DNA from: Membranipora membranacea
Taxonomy: Eukaryota; Bryozoa; Gymnolaemata; Cheilostomatida; Membraniporidae
Length of the DNA stretch: 64,000 nucleotides
Assembly (NCBI GenBank): GCA_914767715.1
Contig: OU612067.1
Location: forward strand, 31,346,162-31,410,161
Direction: 5' to 3'
Position numbers and translations under genes: made by a program. Below, one piece after another: positions 1 through 11,654 of the stretch (positions are counted from its first letter, which is position 1; each line of letters begins with the position of its first letter). The notes under the pieces were generated by a model. That model was given only the letters and a program-made list of their open reading frames with translations, did not search any database and was not told the DNA's origin.

Positions 1-273
1 TAAAAGAAAAAGCTTTAAAATCTGATATGCCACTTCCATTCAAATTAAGGAAAACATTTCACAGATCAATTAGTTGTGTCAACTTACCAGCCCATTCAAT
101 CAAGTCTCATTAAACCCTTCTGGATGGTTGTAGAAATATCTATATTGGTGTTGTGAGAATGGATGAGTGAAAGTTGAACTATGTGGAAAACCTTGACTCA
201 CTGCAGAATTCTGACCAACAGACCTGGATGTTTGGAGTACCATTTTTAGTGAGCTTTGATTGAAAGCTGGTTT

Positions 274-519
274 TCAGGATGACCTTATGCACAGATCCAC
301 ATACTCACATTGGTCATATTCATACCACTGACGGTAAGCTGCTAAAGACTCTGGGTCTTCTGGATGAGCGACTTATTGCGGCCAATAGTTACAGTAGTCA
401 CCAGTACACCATCCCCAACTCATAGTACGCTCCACGATAGCATATCTTGTGTATTTACAGTAGCCTTCATTATAACCAGCAGCCAAATAAGAGTTGTGTG
501 TTGCACAACCAGAACCCAC
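274..519 (-). CDS. Cys-rich terminal exon, unknown family, interrupted
   Basis: Minus-strand exon-like frame. A splice acceptor (CTTTAG, + strand complement at 520-525) precedes it and a TGA stop at 276-274 ends it. The frame is rich in Cys, Tyr and Trp, with patterns such as GSGCATHNS, EGYCKYTRY, WGWCTGDYCNYW and, near the end, YDQCEYVDLC. This looks like a secreted disulfide-rich domain, which I do not recognise. An in-frame TAA sits after WPQ, yet coding-like sequence (HPEDPESLAAYRQW) continues in the same frame, so the exon is probably inactivated. It lies downstream of the decayed amidohydrolase-like exon on the same strand and may be that gene's 3' end. That link is inference. Confidence 0.35.
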
Positions 520-1652
520 CTAAAGCCATTATGAACTAGACAATGTAAACAAGCAGATACATAACGATTACATTAAGGGTGATCTAATTTGGTTCTCATT
601 GAGAGTATAGTCAGTAATAAGAGCCATGGCTATCAACTATTTCTGATAGAAAAAGAGTAGAGTTTGTTATGGATCGGGTCGGCTCAGCTGGTATTAAGAG
701 TCACAGTTCAAAGGGGCCTGGGAAAGGTGCAGGAGGGGTGCGTCGAGACACTAAAATAAAGGACCCTGGAGAAAAGTTTGAACATGAATAAGTATTGAAA
801 GGGTATTACAAGAAATAGGCACAAGTTCAATCCTTAAAGAGCGTAGATTACCATGATTTTTTTAAAACACAGAAGAGTAGAAGGTAGAATTGGAAAAAAG
901 ATCAGATCTACTCTTGGCTCTTAGTACTCAAGATAATTGCACTTACCAGCTTATTCAACCAGGTGTCTTCCAGTATCTCAGGCTTTATGACCTGTAAGCT
1001 TTTACAGTAAGGTCGACTGAATCGGCACGCCTGTTTCACAGGATGTCATGTGGGCTCTTTGTTCGTTTGAAGATACAGACCAATTGAATGCTCCACCTTT
1101 TTACAAGCTCTCTGTTTTGTTGGATTAATAGTGACTCTGGTATATTTTATCACTTTATACTTCATGATTTATGCATTATAGTAAAAAGAAACCTCGTCCA
1201 TGGCAGGATTTGCAGCCAAAGTTTCCACACCAGGGCGACTTGTTGAGTGTTCCCTCTCACCCAACAAATTGTCTCATGTTAGATCAGGTAAAGAACACGG
1301 GCACGCCTTCTCAAAGACGCAATTTCGTGAGTCCTATTCCTATGTCCACAAGGTTGGTCACATGTCTGGGACATTTTGCTTTTTCCTCATTTGAAATTTG
1401 TGGCCGAAAATTCTGCCAACACTCGAGTCATGGCGTGTCAAGACAAAATGAATAAGAATAAGGACGGTAATGTTCATAAAAATTAATGATTTAGTTAATC
1501 ACAAACTGCACAAGAGTCAAAGAAAACCAGGAGATGAAGAAAGAACCTCAGAGGGACTAGAATATTTTCCTCCTAAATATAAGATATTCTAAAAATTAGA
1601 TACAACAGGGCAGGTTTAGCTATACAGCGTAATGGACACAGCCAAAACATAC
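520..1652. other. No gene recognised
   Basis: Between the Cys-rich exon and the decayed amidohydrolase-like exon I see short frames on both strands but none with splice signals plus recognisable protein character. If the two exons belong to one gene, this would be its intron. Confidence 0.3.
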
Positions 1653-1874
1653 CTCCAAGGATGTCTGTGAGTCTATTAGCTAGCTCGTAAGCCAGAACAT
1701 GAGTATTCATCAGGAGTTGTGTTTACGGGCACTTCGCTGAGCTGACATATCTACATGGTGGGCTATATATACACTCCCTGAGTGTAGAGTTATAACAGCG
1801 TGCTATCCCTCTGTCCACAAGTCCTTCCTTCATTCTACCTCCATGTGGGGCTGATTTGATTACTGTACTTGCGG
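1653..1874 (-). pseudogene. Decayed copy of N-formylglutamate-amidohydrolase-like exon 2
   Basis: The exon has an acceptor (TCTTAG) before 1874 and a GTATGT donor after 1653. Its translation parallels exon 2 of the gene at 4095-8297: AASTVIKSAPHGGRM against AASRIVISAPHGGYV, a Cys-spaced segment, then LAYELANRLTDILGG against LAAALADILEAKLGG. Where the intact copy has KCRAVTVAD this one reads KCP followed by TAA at 1725-1723. A small deletion after the Cys and a second about ten codons later would together restore the frame, so two compensating indels are the likely cause. No homologue of exon 3 was found downstream. This is a broken paralogue from local duplication. Confidence 0.6.
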
Positions 1875-2496
1875 CTAAGAAAAAAAGTCAATTTTGGATG
1901 CAATGCAATGCTGTAGGCACTAAGAGCCCTCACTAAAACCCAACAAACAAAAATATATATTTTTTATATATATACATATATTGTTCTTTATATTTATTGT
2001 ATAAATCTATATTTATTGGTATATATATTCAGGGATAAGGTCTTAATTTTCATATTAAATTTCAAATAAATGGTTATGAAACCAGAATGTTGATAGTTGT
2101 CAATTTGATTTGATAAAAATCTACATGACGTGTCTGATTTTGTGTTTGTTCAGTGACTGATATCCTACTTAGATCTATATAACAGCTTCTCTTGGCACAC
2201 TTGACCGAGTGATGTAAAGTCAAATCTGGCATCAAGGATAGTGGCTGCATCCTGTTTAGGGAACCATTTCGACATTATATGTTAATCGGCACATTGAAAA
2301 GGTAGCCAGTTTTGATTGTGAGAAACAAGAATTTGGTAGAAAAATCCTATAATAGCCAATTCCTAGGATTTATGTTGTTGGTTGCCAAAATTAAAGTCTT
2401 TATAGCTTAATACATAATATTAGGATAATTGCCCGTGGCACATGATGATTGTTAATTCTAGCCTTCTGAATCAATACTGAACAAATCTGTGTTAAA

Positions 2497-3350
2497 TTGT
2501 TTGTGATAATTGATAACAAATTAAATTTTAAATCTCATACCAGTAAAATTAAACAAAGACTTTATCCAATAGTCACCAACTTTCAACGTAATAGAAAATT
2601 CCTGACACCTAAATTAGCTAAGCTTTGGTTCATTGGACTTATACGTTCTAATCTGGAATACAACTCTCCTGTGTTATTTTCAACAAACGACTATGTCAAA
2701 AAAGAATTTTAAAAAATTGAGAATAGATGTTTGAAAATTATAGACTATAACAGTTCTAAAGATGATACTCGAAAGACCTACAACATCCCTGTTTTAACTT
2801 TGCGTTTCGAATATTTGTATATGCTGACGTTTTATAAAATTGTTAATAGTTTAGTCCCAATAATTGATACCAATCTGCTCCCCGAGAAATTAACTAGTGA
2901 AACTCGGCTTGCTAAAAGTTCTGGGTTTAGACCATCCAAGGAAAATTTTAGATTTGCTTTAGCTAATTTCGGTGCTCAGAAGTGTAACGAATTACCCAAT
3001 CATGTTAAGCTGAGTCAATCCCTTGCTTCATTCAAAAATGCCACTCAGAGCCACGTCCTCAAACTTCTCAATTAATGAGTCAGTTCTTATCACTTCATTT
3101 CATTTTAGCCTACTGCTGCATTGTTCTAACTTTTCTTTTCCTAGCTATTGTGTATAACTTGTGTAATGTTTTACTGCTAATTAATGCCTGTGTATACTTT
3201 GTAATTTTCCCTGTCATTGTTCTTGATTTTTTAGTTACATGTCTTTTTAATTCTACACCATACTTTCATCAATTTTTCTGTTTTCTGGGTACAAGTCCTA
3301 AGGACTTATTCTTCTCCAGAATAAACATGGAATATATATATCTTGGACGG
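2497..3350 (+). mobile_element. 3' end of a CR1/Jockey-like LINE reverse transcriptase
   Basis: A single frame from about 2497 to 3075 encodes the C-terminal part of a non-LTR retrotransposon RT. Motifs are FVIIDNKLNFKSH, a thumb-like stretch (FLTPKLAKLWFIGLIRSNLEYNSPV) and KIENRCLKIIDYN, which match the LG(V)xxDxxLxFxxH and LxYxxxVW regions of CR1/Jockey-type LINEs. A TAA at 2710-2712 interrupts the frame while coding character continues in phase, so it is a nonsense mutation. The RT catalytic core and endonuclease are missing, as expected for a 5'-truncated insertion. Pyrimidine-rich sequence to about 3350 is probably the 3' UTR. Confidence 0.7.
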
Positions 3351-3449
3351 ATGTTTTTTACAACCTGCCAAAGAACTTATGGCAAAAGCTGGGTGGGGAG
3401 AAAAAATGGTAACGTATTGTGTTTGGATAATTATGAGTCTCAATAATTC

Positions 3450-4090
3450 CTTTAGTAATGAAAGGTCACTTATCATACTGGCTTATCTACATAGTCAGCA
3501 TGACAAACTCATGTACAGTGTGGTGATACTCGATACTAATCTAGTACATTCTGTAGTTTTAAAACTTGATGAGACCACACTATCCAAATTAATAATAGCT
3601 GAATAGAAAACAGTAGATTTGATTATAATTTAATTTTACTGTTCAGTTGCAACACCAGAAAACAACCTTAAACTCATTATAAAAGTTTATTTTCAGCCAA
3701 AAACATGGATCAAACACCCATTATGCTTTTTAGAGCCCTCAAATTTTGGTACTCGAACATTATTTACATCCTAATTTTTGTGGTCGTCAAATGCACTTTT
3801 GTAGATAACATCACACGACAGCTGTCTCAAAATAGGTTGGCAAACACCAAAAACATGTAGATTCATAAATACAAAAACATCAAGTTCACAACCACCTACC
3901 AAAATCTATCAACATTCACTGATTCATACATATTCAATAGTATGTTGTAATTTATTCTCCAAGAACAACTGTATAATAGCAATATTAAAACATGAGGTAT
4001 TAAACACCACCCCCCCCCCCTTAACATAACGAAATGCCAAATAGAGTTGTGAAACAATCAGTAATAATGTTTGAATGATATAAACTTTTC
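3450..4090. other. No gene recognised; poly-C tract
   Basis: AT-rich sequence after the LINE 3' UTR with a poly-C run near 4011-4020. No exon of the neighbouring minus-strand gene could be identified, although its missing 3' exons would be expected here. Confidence 0.3.
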
Positions 4091-4094
4091 TAAC

Positions 4095-7000
4095 CTGTTC
4101 CCTGTAGAAAGCTTCTCTGGTCCCATCTGCCGTCGCGCTATTACTGGCCGTATTTCCAAACTGATGAAACTCATTCCAGGTTGCATTGACACCAGGAAGT
4201 CCAAAGGTAGCCTGATACCATTCTCGATTACAGTCTAACTTAGACCGATGTACCAAACATCTCACCACATGAGGTCGGGCTGTAAAAACGCAAATATAAT
4301 ATGTATACATAAGTATTGTAGTGAAGTATATTTAGTAACACCTGGTATGGTAGAGAAGCGAGGAATCTTACTTCATTTATATACAGGGATACAGCAGTAG
4401 CGCGCATACCACAGCACAACGCACAGGTCTTCAGCTAAAAAACTTGAGTCAAGCGCTGTTTCGAGGTCTTCTATAGTACAACCACCTCATAGCTGTCCCA
4501 AGCGGCATAAAGCCATGAATCATCTCTTTCTCTTCCTGCCCTCAACGCATATTGTCAGTTTTGGTTATTTGTGTCAGGAGCATTTTTGTAACTCCTGACA
4601 AATACCATAGTTATTATACTGATATTTATTAGTGTAGGTAAGCAGCAGCCTTATAGGCCCTGTATTTATCAATTGAATTATGATTATTATGGACGGCACA
4701 CGTGCAAATTAATGGTTTATAAACTGTGCATGCGCTAAAAGCATGCTTGTGTTATTCCATGGCTTACTCAGAGATGTTTAATTTATTTAGCCTTGGTCTG
4801 CTGAGCTAGCAAAATGTAACTTATTGTACTATCTTAAATAATCTGCTGTACAATGCAAAAGTGTAGCACAAAGGAGCCGATCATTAAGGCATAACTGATC
4901 GTTATATCAAGCACTAAATCCTTGGCGTGCTAATGATAATAGAAGGATGTTTGATTTAGCTTCATTTTAATTATTATGAAACAAAAATATAATTAGGAAG
5001 ATAATTAGTGAGTAATATGTAAATTTAGGCAGCAACTATTAGAGACACAACTGTCTCAACAAAAATAGTGTTCAACAATGTTTATTGCAACAGTGACCTT
5101 TAAATCAATGCTATCCCCCCCCCCCCCATTTTATTAGCCACTACACTATTCATGTACAATTGTTGTGTCTAGTTATTTACATTACCACAATTAGCAGTAG
5201 AAACTTGTGCTATGATTATTTATTTATTATTGGTTTTTAATTGTGACTATTTGTCTGGTCATGGAAAGCAGCATTATAGAAAAACTAATGGCTGTAGAAT
5301 TATTATTAATTCTATGATTAACATAACTTATACATACTGGAAACTTCAAAATAGGAGTAAGATCATTTTCATGTTTAATAATTATTTATTATCAAATAAA
5401 TGACATACGTAGCAATGCCATGTGCTAATTAATATTTATCATATGTTTTATAATTAATCTTGGGTTTATGAGTCATGTATAGTCAGCAAACAGTCAGCAT
5501 CATTGCAAAATATCGACACTAGCAAATGTTCTACTTATCAGCAAACGGAATTTTTTGTGTGCCACCTCAACATTATTGCACCATGCCAACTCAACAATCC
5601 TAACACCCTATATAAGGCAGGGCCCACCGTAGTAAGTTGTAGTATCATTTTTGGACTTTGGCAGCAAGGGTTTGTCAGAGTGGTAGCATTTTAGACTTTG
5701 GCAGCAAGGGTTTGTCAGAGTAGTAGCACTTTAGACTTTGGCAGCAAGGGTTTGTCAGAGGAGTAGCATTTTATACTTTGGCAGCAAGGGTTTGCCATAG
5801 TAGTAGTATTTTAGACTTTGGTAGTAAGGGTTTACCAAGAGTATCAATTATAGACATTGGTGGTAAGAGATTATTGAGGTGAAATACAGAGTTCAAGATT
5901 ACGAGTTGAAGACACGGTGACAGAGACGTACACAAGGAGGAATTACAGAGTTCAAGATTACGAGTTGAAGACACCGTGACAGAGGCGTACACAAGGAGGA
6001 ATTACAGAGTTCAAAATTACGAGTTGAAGACACGGTGACAGAGACGTACACAAGGAGGAATTACAGAGTTCAAGATTACGAGTTGAAGACACGGTGACAG
6101 AGACGTACACAAAGAGGAATTACAGAGTTCAGGATTACGAGTTGAAGCCACGGTGACAGAGACGTACACAAAGAGGAATTACAGATTTCAAGATTACGAG
6201 TTTGAAGACATAGTGACAGGAGCATTCACAAAGAAGAATTACAGACTTCACTAGAATATAGCAAGTACCGTATTATTTTGTAAGGCAATTATTTTTTAAG
6301 ACCTTGAAGATTTATTTATATCTCAAATTTTATGAAGTTAAAGTGTCATCTGATTTTGTTTTCAATAAATTCAAAATTCGCAAGAGGCTAATATTTTCTA
6401 GCCGGGCAGGTGGCACTTCAGGGTATTTATTGGCATACCTAAAGTGGGGCGTAAAGCAGTTTATTTTGGCAAGTGAGACTGCTTCGCTTGGGTCAAACAC
6501 TTTAATAATTTAACATAACTATTGGAGAGCTTGAATTAAAGTCATCCTTTGATGTAATTGAAAGTGATTAATTATAAGGCTGAAATTTAATTTTGTTATC
6601 ATAAGTAGACTATCAAATTATATGTTATGTAATAGTAAAGCTAATTCTTTGAAGTATCATTTCCCCCGCAAGTCAGGGTAAGGATAGTCCTAGTTCTATC
6701 AAGTAGCCTTTTCTGTTCAGAACTGTGAACGGTAGAACGAAGTCTATTTTTGGGTTGCCTTTTGTTAAACAAAGCACTTGATTATTGACATAATAGACTA
6801 ATTGAGATCTTAATCTGGTTTATTAACATAGTGTGTAGACATAAACATAGACAGGTCATACATAATTTGTAGCATTCTTGTAAACTTTCCTAAGTACAGT
6901 CATAATAAGGAAGTTACAATAGGGTTTCCCAGTGAAGTTCCTTTGTAATACTGAGGAGGGAATTCCCCAAGTTAAACTATCTTGAGTAACTACGGTTGAA

Positions 7001-8297
7001 TAGTATTAATTGACCATAGAATTTAACACGTATTATTACATTGTATTTTGAGAAATTACCCCTGCTAGGAACCTGAGAAAATTAGTATTTACTAACGGCG
7101 TAAAACCAAAAGCCCACCTTACCAGCCTGACATTTAATGACATTAATCAGTGTGTTTACACTGTTGCGCAACCAGGGAGGCTGCCAACTCTTCATTGTTT
7201 CACTGCATCAATGTTCGCCCCATCACTCTCACGCTTATATTCCTAGCCAAACCTGCGCAGGGAGGCTTGCTTTCCACCAACTCATCAGCGCAAATTTGCT
7301 ATCGTCAAGGCACCCGCCCCTCGTTCCATAGTCCACTATAAATTCACCACATTAAGCATCTCATATCATCAAGAAATTGTGACTAAATCTTATATTCAGC
7401 AGAATGAAAACTATGTAAATTTTCCATAAACGAAATAAAAGGAAGAAAATTTACTTTTAAATCCTATAGTGTAAGGAGGTAGAGTAATAAAAATAAACAA
7501 CTTTATCAGTTCTTTTAAAGTGACCCAAAGACATGCTTTAGTTGGAGTGTTGTTAAACCTCTTTGTTGTCAAGATAATATTATCCAGCTTGATCACTCAA
7601 GCTGTCTAGATCAACACTCACCTCCGAGTTTGGCCTCCAGTATATCAGCTAACGCTGCAGCCAGCAGATGTGTTTTCCAGTCAGCAACGGTTACAGCTCT
7701 ACATTTGGAGGTATTTATAGGAGAACAAGTCATGTCGTAGGTACAAATATTGGTGGCAGAATCGTAACATCCAGCTGATCTCTTGTTTGGTAAGCTGTCC
7801 TTCACATATCCTCCGTGTGGAGCACTTATTACTATTCTACTAGCGGCTGATTAAAATAACAACATTTAAGAATTATCAGTAATGGAGAGCTGGTTTACCT
7901 TCAATTTTCTTTCTTTCCATGGGGTATGCTTAGATGCTACCTGATAGTGATACATTTCCCTTATTCATAAAGAAGGGATATGAAGACCAGTGATTGATCT
8001 ACGGCTTCTACTGATGCAGAGGTGTTGCGAAAAGGATGCATGATAGAACCATACATACATCTGTTGAAGCCTCAAGTTAAGAACAGTATGTCCTTCAAAG
8101 TGATGCACATGTGTCTTAAAAAGTGTCTGAGACCTGAGGGAATTTCAAGTATTAAAGCAGTCACAATTGATGGGCTACTTACCATCCCCGACTTGATAGT
8201 CCACATAGTTGTTGCTTCCATATTGAGTGGTGAACTGATAACTTGAAGCAAATAAGGAACACAACACGATAAATCCTGCAAAAATATACCTCTGCAT
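4095..8297 (-). CDS. Secreted N-formylglutamate amidohydrolase-like protein (5' exons)
   Basis: Three phase-compatible exons: 8297-8183 (ATG plus a signal peptide starting MQRYIFAGFIVLCSLF), 7846-7622 and 4279-4095. Exon 2 carries RIVISAPHGGYV, a Cys-rich stretch and KCRAVTVADWKTH; exon 3 carries RPHVVRCLVHRSKLDCNREW, ATFGLPG and WNEFHQF. The PHGG ... R ... HRxKxDxNR pattern is what I know of the N-formylglutamate amidohydrolase fold (a zinc-binding peptidase-like hydrolase). The signal peptide and extra cysteines suggest a secreted animal version. Donors are GTAAGT, GTGAGT and GTTAGA. The 3' exons with the later metal-binding region were not found, so the gene is either incomplete here or continues in exons I could not recognise. 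Substrate is unknown. Intron 2 is about 3.3 kb and holds minisatellites and repeats. Confidence 0.6.
4388..4486 (-). repeat. Dispersed repeat, copy 1 (inverted match at 9602-9705)
   Basis: Read on the minus strand this stretch matches 9602-9705: both share GAGGTGGTTGTACTA or its variant, CCTCGAAACAGCG, GCTGAAGACCTGTG and GGTATGCGC. The copies have drifted by scattered substitutions and one small indel. Family unknown; it sits in the long intron of the amidohydrolase-like gene. Confidence 0.55.
4490..5640. other. No gene recognised; AT-rich intron sequence
   Basis: Part of the 3.3-kb intron. It contains a poly-C run near 5107-5117 and many short AT-rich frames without coding character. Confidence 0.3.
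5643..5845. repeat. Minisatellite, 40-bp unit, about 5 copies
   Basis: Five head-to-tail copies of a 40-base unit with core TTTGGCAGCAAGGGTTTGTC. The first three are nearly identical; the last two diverge (GCCATAG, then TTACCAAGAG), the usual decay at an array edge. Confidence 0.85.
5882..6262. repeat. Minisatellite, 59-bp unit, about 6 copies
   Basis: Tandem copies of a ~59-base unit with core TTCAAGATTACGAGTTGAAG followed by ACACGGTGACAGAGACG. The central copies are almost identical, the last has a one-base insertion and more changes. It begins within about 40 bases of the end of an unrelated 40-bp array. Confidence 0.85.
6263..7140. other. No gene recognised
   Basis: Intronic AT-rich sequence between the minisatellites and a dispersed repeat. 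No exon, RNA or repeat structure was identified. Confidence 0.3.
7145..7358 (+). repeat. Dispersed repeat, ~215 bp (inverted copy at 9288-9505)
   Basis: This segment matches the reverse complement of 9288-9505 along its length: GTTGCGCAACCAGGGAGGCT, CGCCCCATCACTCTCA, GTCAAGGCACCC and others. Both copies lack a convincing reading frame. It is probably a mobile repeat of unknown class, and the two copies face each other around the first exons of the amidohydrolase-like gene. Confidence 0.7.
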
Positions 8298-8357
8298 CTT
8301 CGTCTCTGTCTGTTAGTGGCTTCCTCTTCAAATGAAATCTGGGGCGTGATCCCTCTA

Positions 8358-8391
8358 TTATATAGCAGGAGCCAGCCTCTGCTATGATTGG
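8358..8391 (-). promoter_or_regulatory. TATA box and CCAAT box upstream of the amidohydrolase-like gene
   Basis: On the minus strand a TATATAA box (8364-8358) lies about 60 bases before the ATG at 8297, and a CCAAT motif (8391-8387) lies about 25 bases further upstream. Order and spacing fit a focused RNA polymerase II core promoter. This supports the choice of 8297 as the start codon. Confidence 0.55.
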
Positions 8392-9287
8392 CTGCTATTT
8401 AAAACCTACTCAAAGAGACATGTGTGGTGACATAATGCTACACAAACCATTAAAATCCATTAAGATATAATCTCAGAGATGATGGTAATGCTATACAAAT
8501 AATTCAGGGTTGACCGAAAGGCGGCACACTCAGAGCATTGAAGACTGGTGTTATGCGATAGGAGGGTCAATACAAGGTCATCATAAAAAAGCAAAGTGAT
8601 TTATCCAGTGGTTATGGGGGAGGATTTAATCTCATCTACAAAGATATGATAAAAAAAAAAAAAAAAATTCAGAATAATCTGTGTTTATACTATACAAATA
8701 GTCCTAAGATGTGGCTATGCAGGGTAGCCTAGTGTGTGATAATCTAATCTGATACCACAAAGCTGTTTAACCCACTTTTGAAACAACAATTAGAGATATG
8801 ATCTGCTTTGCTTAGGAATGTTAAAAAACGATCCACACGGTAATTTATTTATATGCGTTTTTTCTGATCAGCAAATCCATTCTCATCTAGGTATTTAACC
8901 CAAAGGGTAAGACAAGTAGTTTTCATCTTGTGGTGGGTTTATTCCGAGCCTGGATAGTCGCCTTTTAATTTAAAACGAAAGTGTTTAATGTCTGCTTGTC
9001 CTACAGGGGTGATTGTATTATCTCCACACTCTATCAGATAGTATTACCATAAAACAGAGGCTGAGTTGTTGAGTAAATTGCTGACATACTGACTCTCATG
9101 ATTGTGACTGAGCTATGAGTAGGTCTCAGATTAACTATTGTTACCACAAGCTGGATTTTCTTTGGATAACTATTCATCATACTTTTAATCCTCTATCATC
9201 CAAAGTTCATCCAAAACTTAAAGTTTAATTTTGTGGCTGTAGCGCAAACAAGTCATCTCTCTGACTTGTGTATGAGTTGTACTATGC

Positions 9288-9505
9288 TCAATGTGGTGAA
9301 TTTGAGTAGTGAACTATGGCACGAGGGGTGGGTGCCTTGACGATAGCAACTTTGCGCCGTTGAGTTGATGGAAAGCAAACCTCCCTGCACTGGTTTGGCT
9401 TAGAGTATAAGCATGAGAGTGATGGGGCGAACATTTTTCCACTGAAACAATGAAGAGTTGGCAGCCTCCCTGGTTGCGCAACAGCGTAAACACACCAATT
9501 ATGTC
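9288..9505 (-). repeat. Dispersed repeat, ~215 bp (inverted copy of 7145-7358)
   Basis: Reverse-complement partner of 7145-7358, similar by eye over the whole length with scattered substitutions. Short frames across it on both strands are incidental. Confidence 0.7.
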
Positions 9506-9601
9506 AAACCACCAAAACTTACAAAATGCACTGAGGGATCGATGAGATTGATTGAGATGCTCAGCAACACACAGGGGTGGCTTCATGCTGCCTGGGCCGG
9601 C

Positions 9602-9705
9602 CATGAGGAGGTTGTACTAGAGAAGGCCTCGAAACAGCGTTTGCCTCCTGGTTTCTAGCTGAAGACCTGTGTGTTGTGCAGTGGTATGCGCACCACTGTA
9701 TGTTG
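9602..9705 (+). repeat. Dispersed repeat, copy 2 (inverted match at 4388-4486)
   Basis: Plus-strand counterpart of 4388-4486, lying about 100 bases after the 9288-9505 repeat. The two segments may be parts of one larger element. Confidence 0.55.
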
Positions 9706-10900
9706 TATCTCACCTAATGAAATCAGATCAATTGCGGGCGGGAGAGTTGGGATGGGGGCAAAACATCATGTACTTTGGTTTTCACTTATGATCGGCAGGT
9801 TGAGTGGTCAGATCTAGCCATGACCGAGATGTAACATTACACACCGATCTCCATGATATCACGACATGATTTACCTTTTATATCTACCAGCACCTCTTTG
9901 TTGTTTAGGTGGACAAACCAAGTATGTGTCATTCAGATAAAAATCATTTTAAAGCAAACAAATACAGGGACTGGTGTTGCAATAGAAAGCTGCTAAATAT
10001 ACTGCTAACAGGCCATCTCCCAACAGCTCTGATTCAAGCCCATCGCTGCCCATGTGAACACTTCTGAATGCAATCTTCCAACAGGCAAGCATCAACGAGC
10101 ATTTCTATATAATAAACTCTCAATAATTGGTCCAATTGATGGTCCCATCTTTATTTGTGCCAACCAGACTTGAGATGATAACAGGAGGAGCAAAGATGGT
10201 AGATGGAAATAGCAAAAACTTGTTATAGATCAATCCTGATTGTCACATCTGTATGGGAAAGACAAAACCAGATACAGACCAAGATTAGAATTGGCAGCTG
10301 ACAGCTGAATGAAAACATCCAATTCATTACCAGAGTTGTTTAGTGCTGAAATCAAAATGTATAATACATTAGGTAAGTTACAGAGGAGATAGAGGTACAT
10401 TACAGTTTTATTAATCTGTTTATGGCCAATAATAGATCAAACTGTATAGATGTGGACAAAATAATGGTCTAGAACGCCTCTTTGTTGTCAAACTTATGAT
10501 AATCAGGACAATGAACAAACCAGAAACTCGGAAAAAATGGGGATTGAGCCCATATCACCCTCTTCAACTTTCTACTGAGCCACGAGAATAATTTTGGTGA
10601 GATGTGTCATTTACCCAGAATGCAACTCTCAGCAACACCCATAAATAGGTTATAAGGGTATACAGAGGCCATCTGTTACAAAATCTTATGTACAAAGTGC
10701 CAAAAAAATAACAACAACAACGATGATGACAGATGGAATGAGGCTACATAGTATGATGATTAAATATAGTGTGATTTTAGTTTGGCTGTGCTGTTGTACG
10801 ATATATATTCGTACATCATCAGGTTCTTTTTACGAGGTCAGGGGAGAGTAAATCCAACTATGTGTTTTACTTGATCACTGCATTTTATTTTAACCAACCT
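9706..10900. other. No gene recognised
   Basis: Non-coding sequence upstream of the amidohydrolase-like promoter region and before the 23-bp array. No exon-like frame with splice signals was found. Confidence 0.3.
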
Positions 10901-10920
10901 GGTATGACTATGGTGTGTAA

Positions 10921-11022
10921 AATACAGCAATCTGTGATACGAAAATACAGCAATCTGTGGTACGAAAATGTAGCAATCTGTGATACGAAAATACAGCAAT
11001 CTGTGATACGAAAATACAGCAG
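10921..11022. repeat. Minisatellite, 23-bp unit, about 4.4 copies
   Basis: Unit AATACAGCAATCTGTGATAC plus GAA repeats four times with single-base variants (GTGGTAC, ATGTAGC), then a partial copy. Frames on both strands across it are created by the repeat because 23 is not a multiple of 3 and no stops arise. Confidence 0.9.
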
Positions 11023-11218
11023 TCTTGTATCCAAGAGATGTGTTTGCTTTAAGTTCTGGTTTAAAAAAGCTGACATGCCTTGGGCCCCTAGCCCTTTTAT
11101 AGTAGCTACTCCAGGCCAGACACGTCAACTGTACATTAGTTAATTTTATGATTACAATATGTTCTTGTCACAAGAAACCATTATTCATTCAGTGATGTGA
11201 CCAACGGAAGTTCACATA

Positions 11219-11480
11219 GATCAGATATATAAAAAGGGAGACGACATTATCATTTATCCAAGCTAACATCGATCAGATAATAAAACAGCGGAAACGACAT
11301 TAGCATTTATCCAAGTTTACATCGATCAGATATTAAAACAAGGGAAACGACATTATCATTCATCCAAGCTCACATCGATCAGATATTAAAACAGCGGAAA
11401 CGACATTAGCATTCATCCAAGTTTACATTGATCAGATATTAAAACAAGGGAAACTACATTATCATTCATCTAAGTTCATA
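11219..11480. repeat. Minisatellite, 53-bp unit, five copies of two alternating types
   Basis: Five tandem units of about 53 bases share ACGACATTA..CATT.ATCCAAG and ATCGATCAGATA. Units 2 and 4 read CAGCGGAAAC, CATTAGCATT and AAGTTTACAT; units 3 and 5 read CAAGGGAAAC (or CT) and CATTATCATT. This AB-AB order shows that a dimer has been duplicated as a higher-order unit. Confidence 0.85.
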
Positions 11481-11654
11481 TCATTCGATGGAAAGATGAA
11501 TCACTTGAGCTCTGTTGTTTCTACCTATTTAGAATCCCCGTAGTGCTTAATTTGATTAATTCTTCCAGCAAATATATTTGTACAAATTTTCACAAAACTT
11601 CTATACAGTGGAGCAAATAGAAATATTAATATATTTCATTACATTACATCACAT

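Noticed and set aside
1653-1874. Reassigned TAA codon (alternative nuclear code) because TAA occurs inside several coding-like stretches
   Set aside because: The interruptions lie only in duplicated or mobile sequences with other damage; the intact esterase and channel show no internal TAA and end normally.
11219-11480. CRISPR-like array
   Set aside because: Units are contiguous diverged tandem copies without unique spacers, in a eukaryotic genome.
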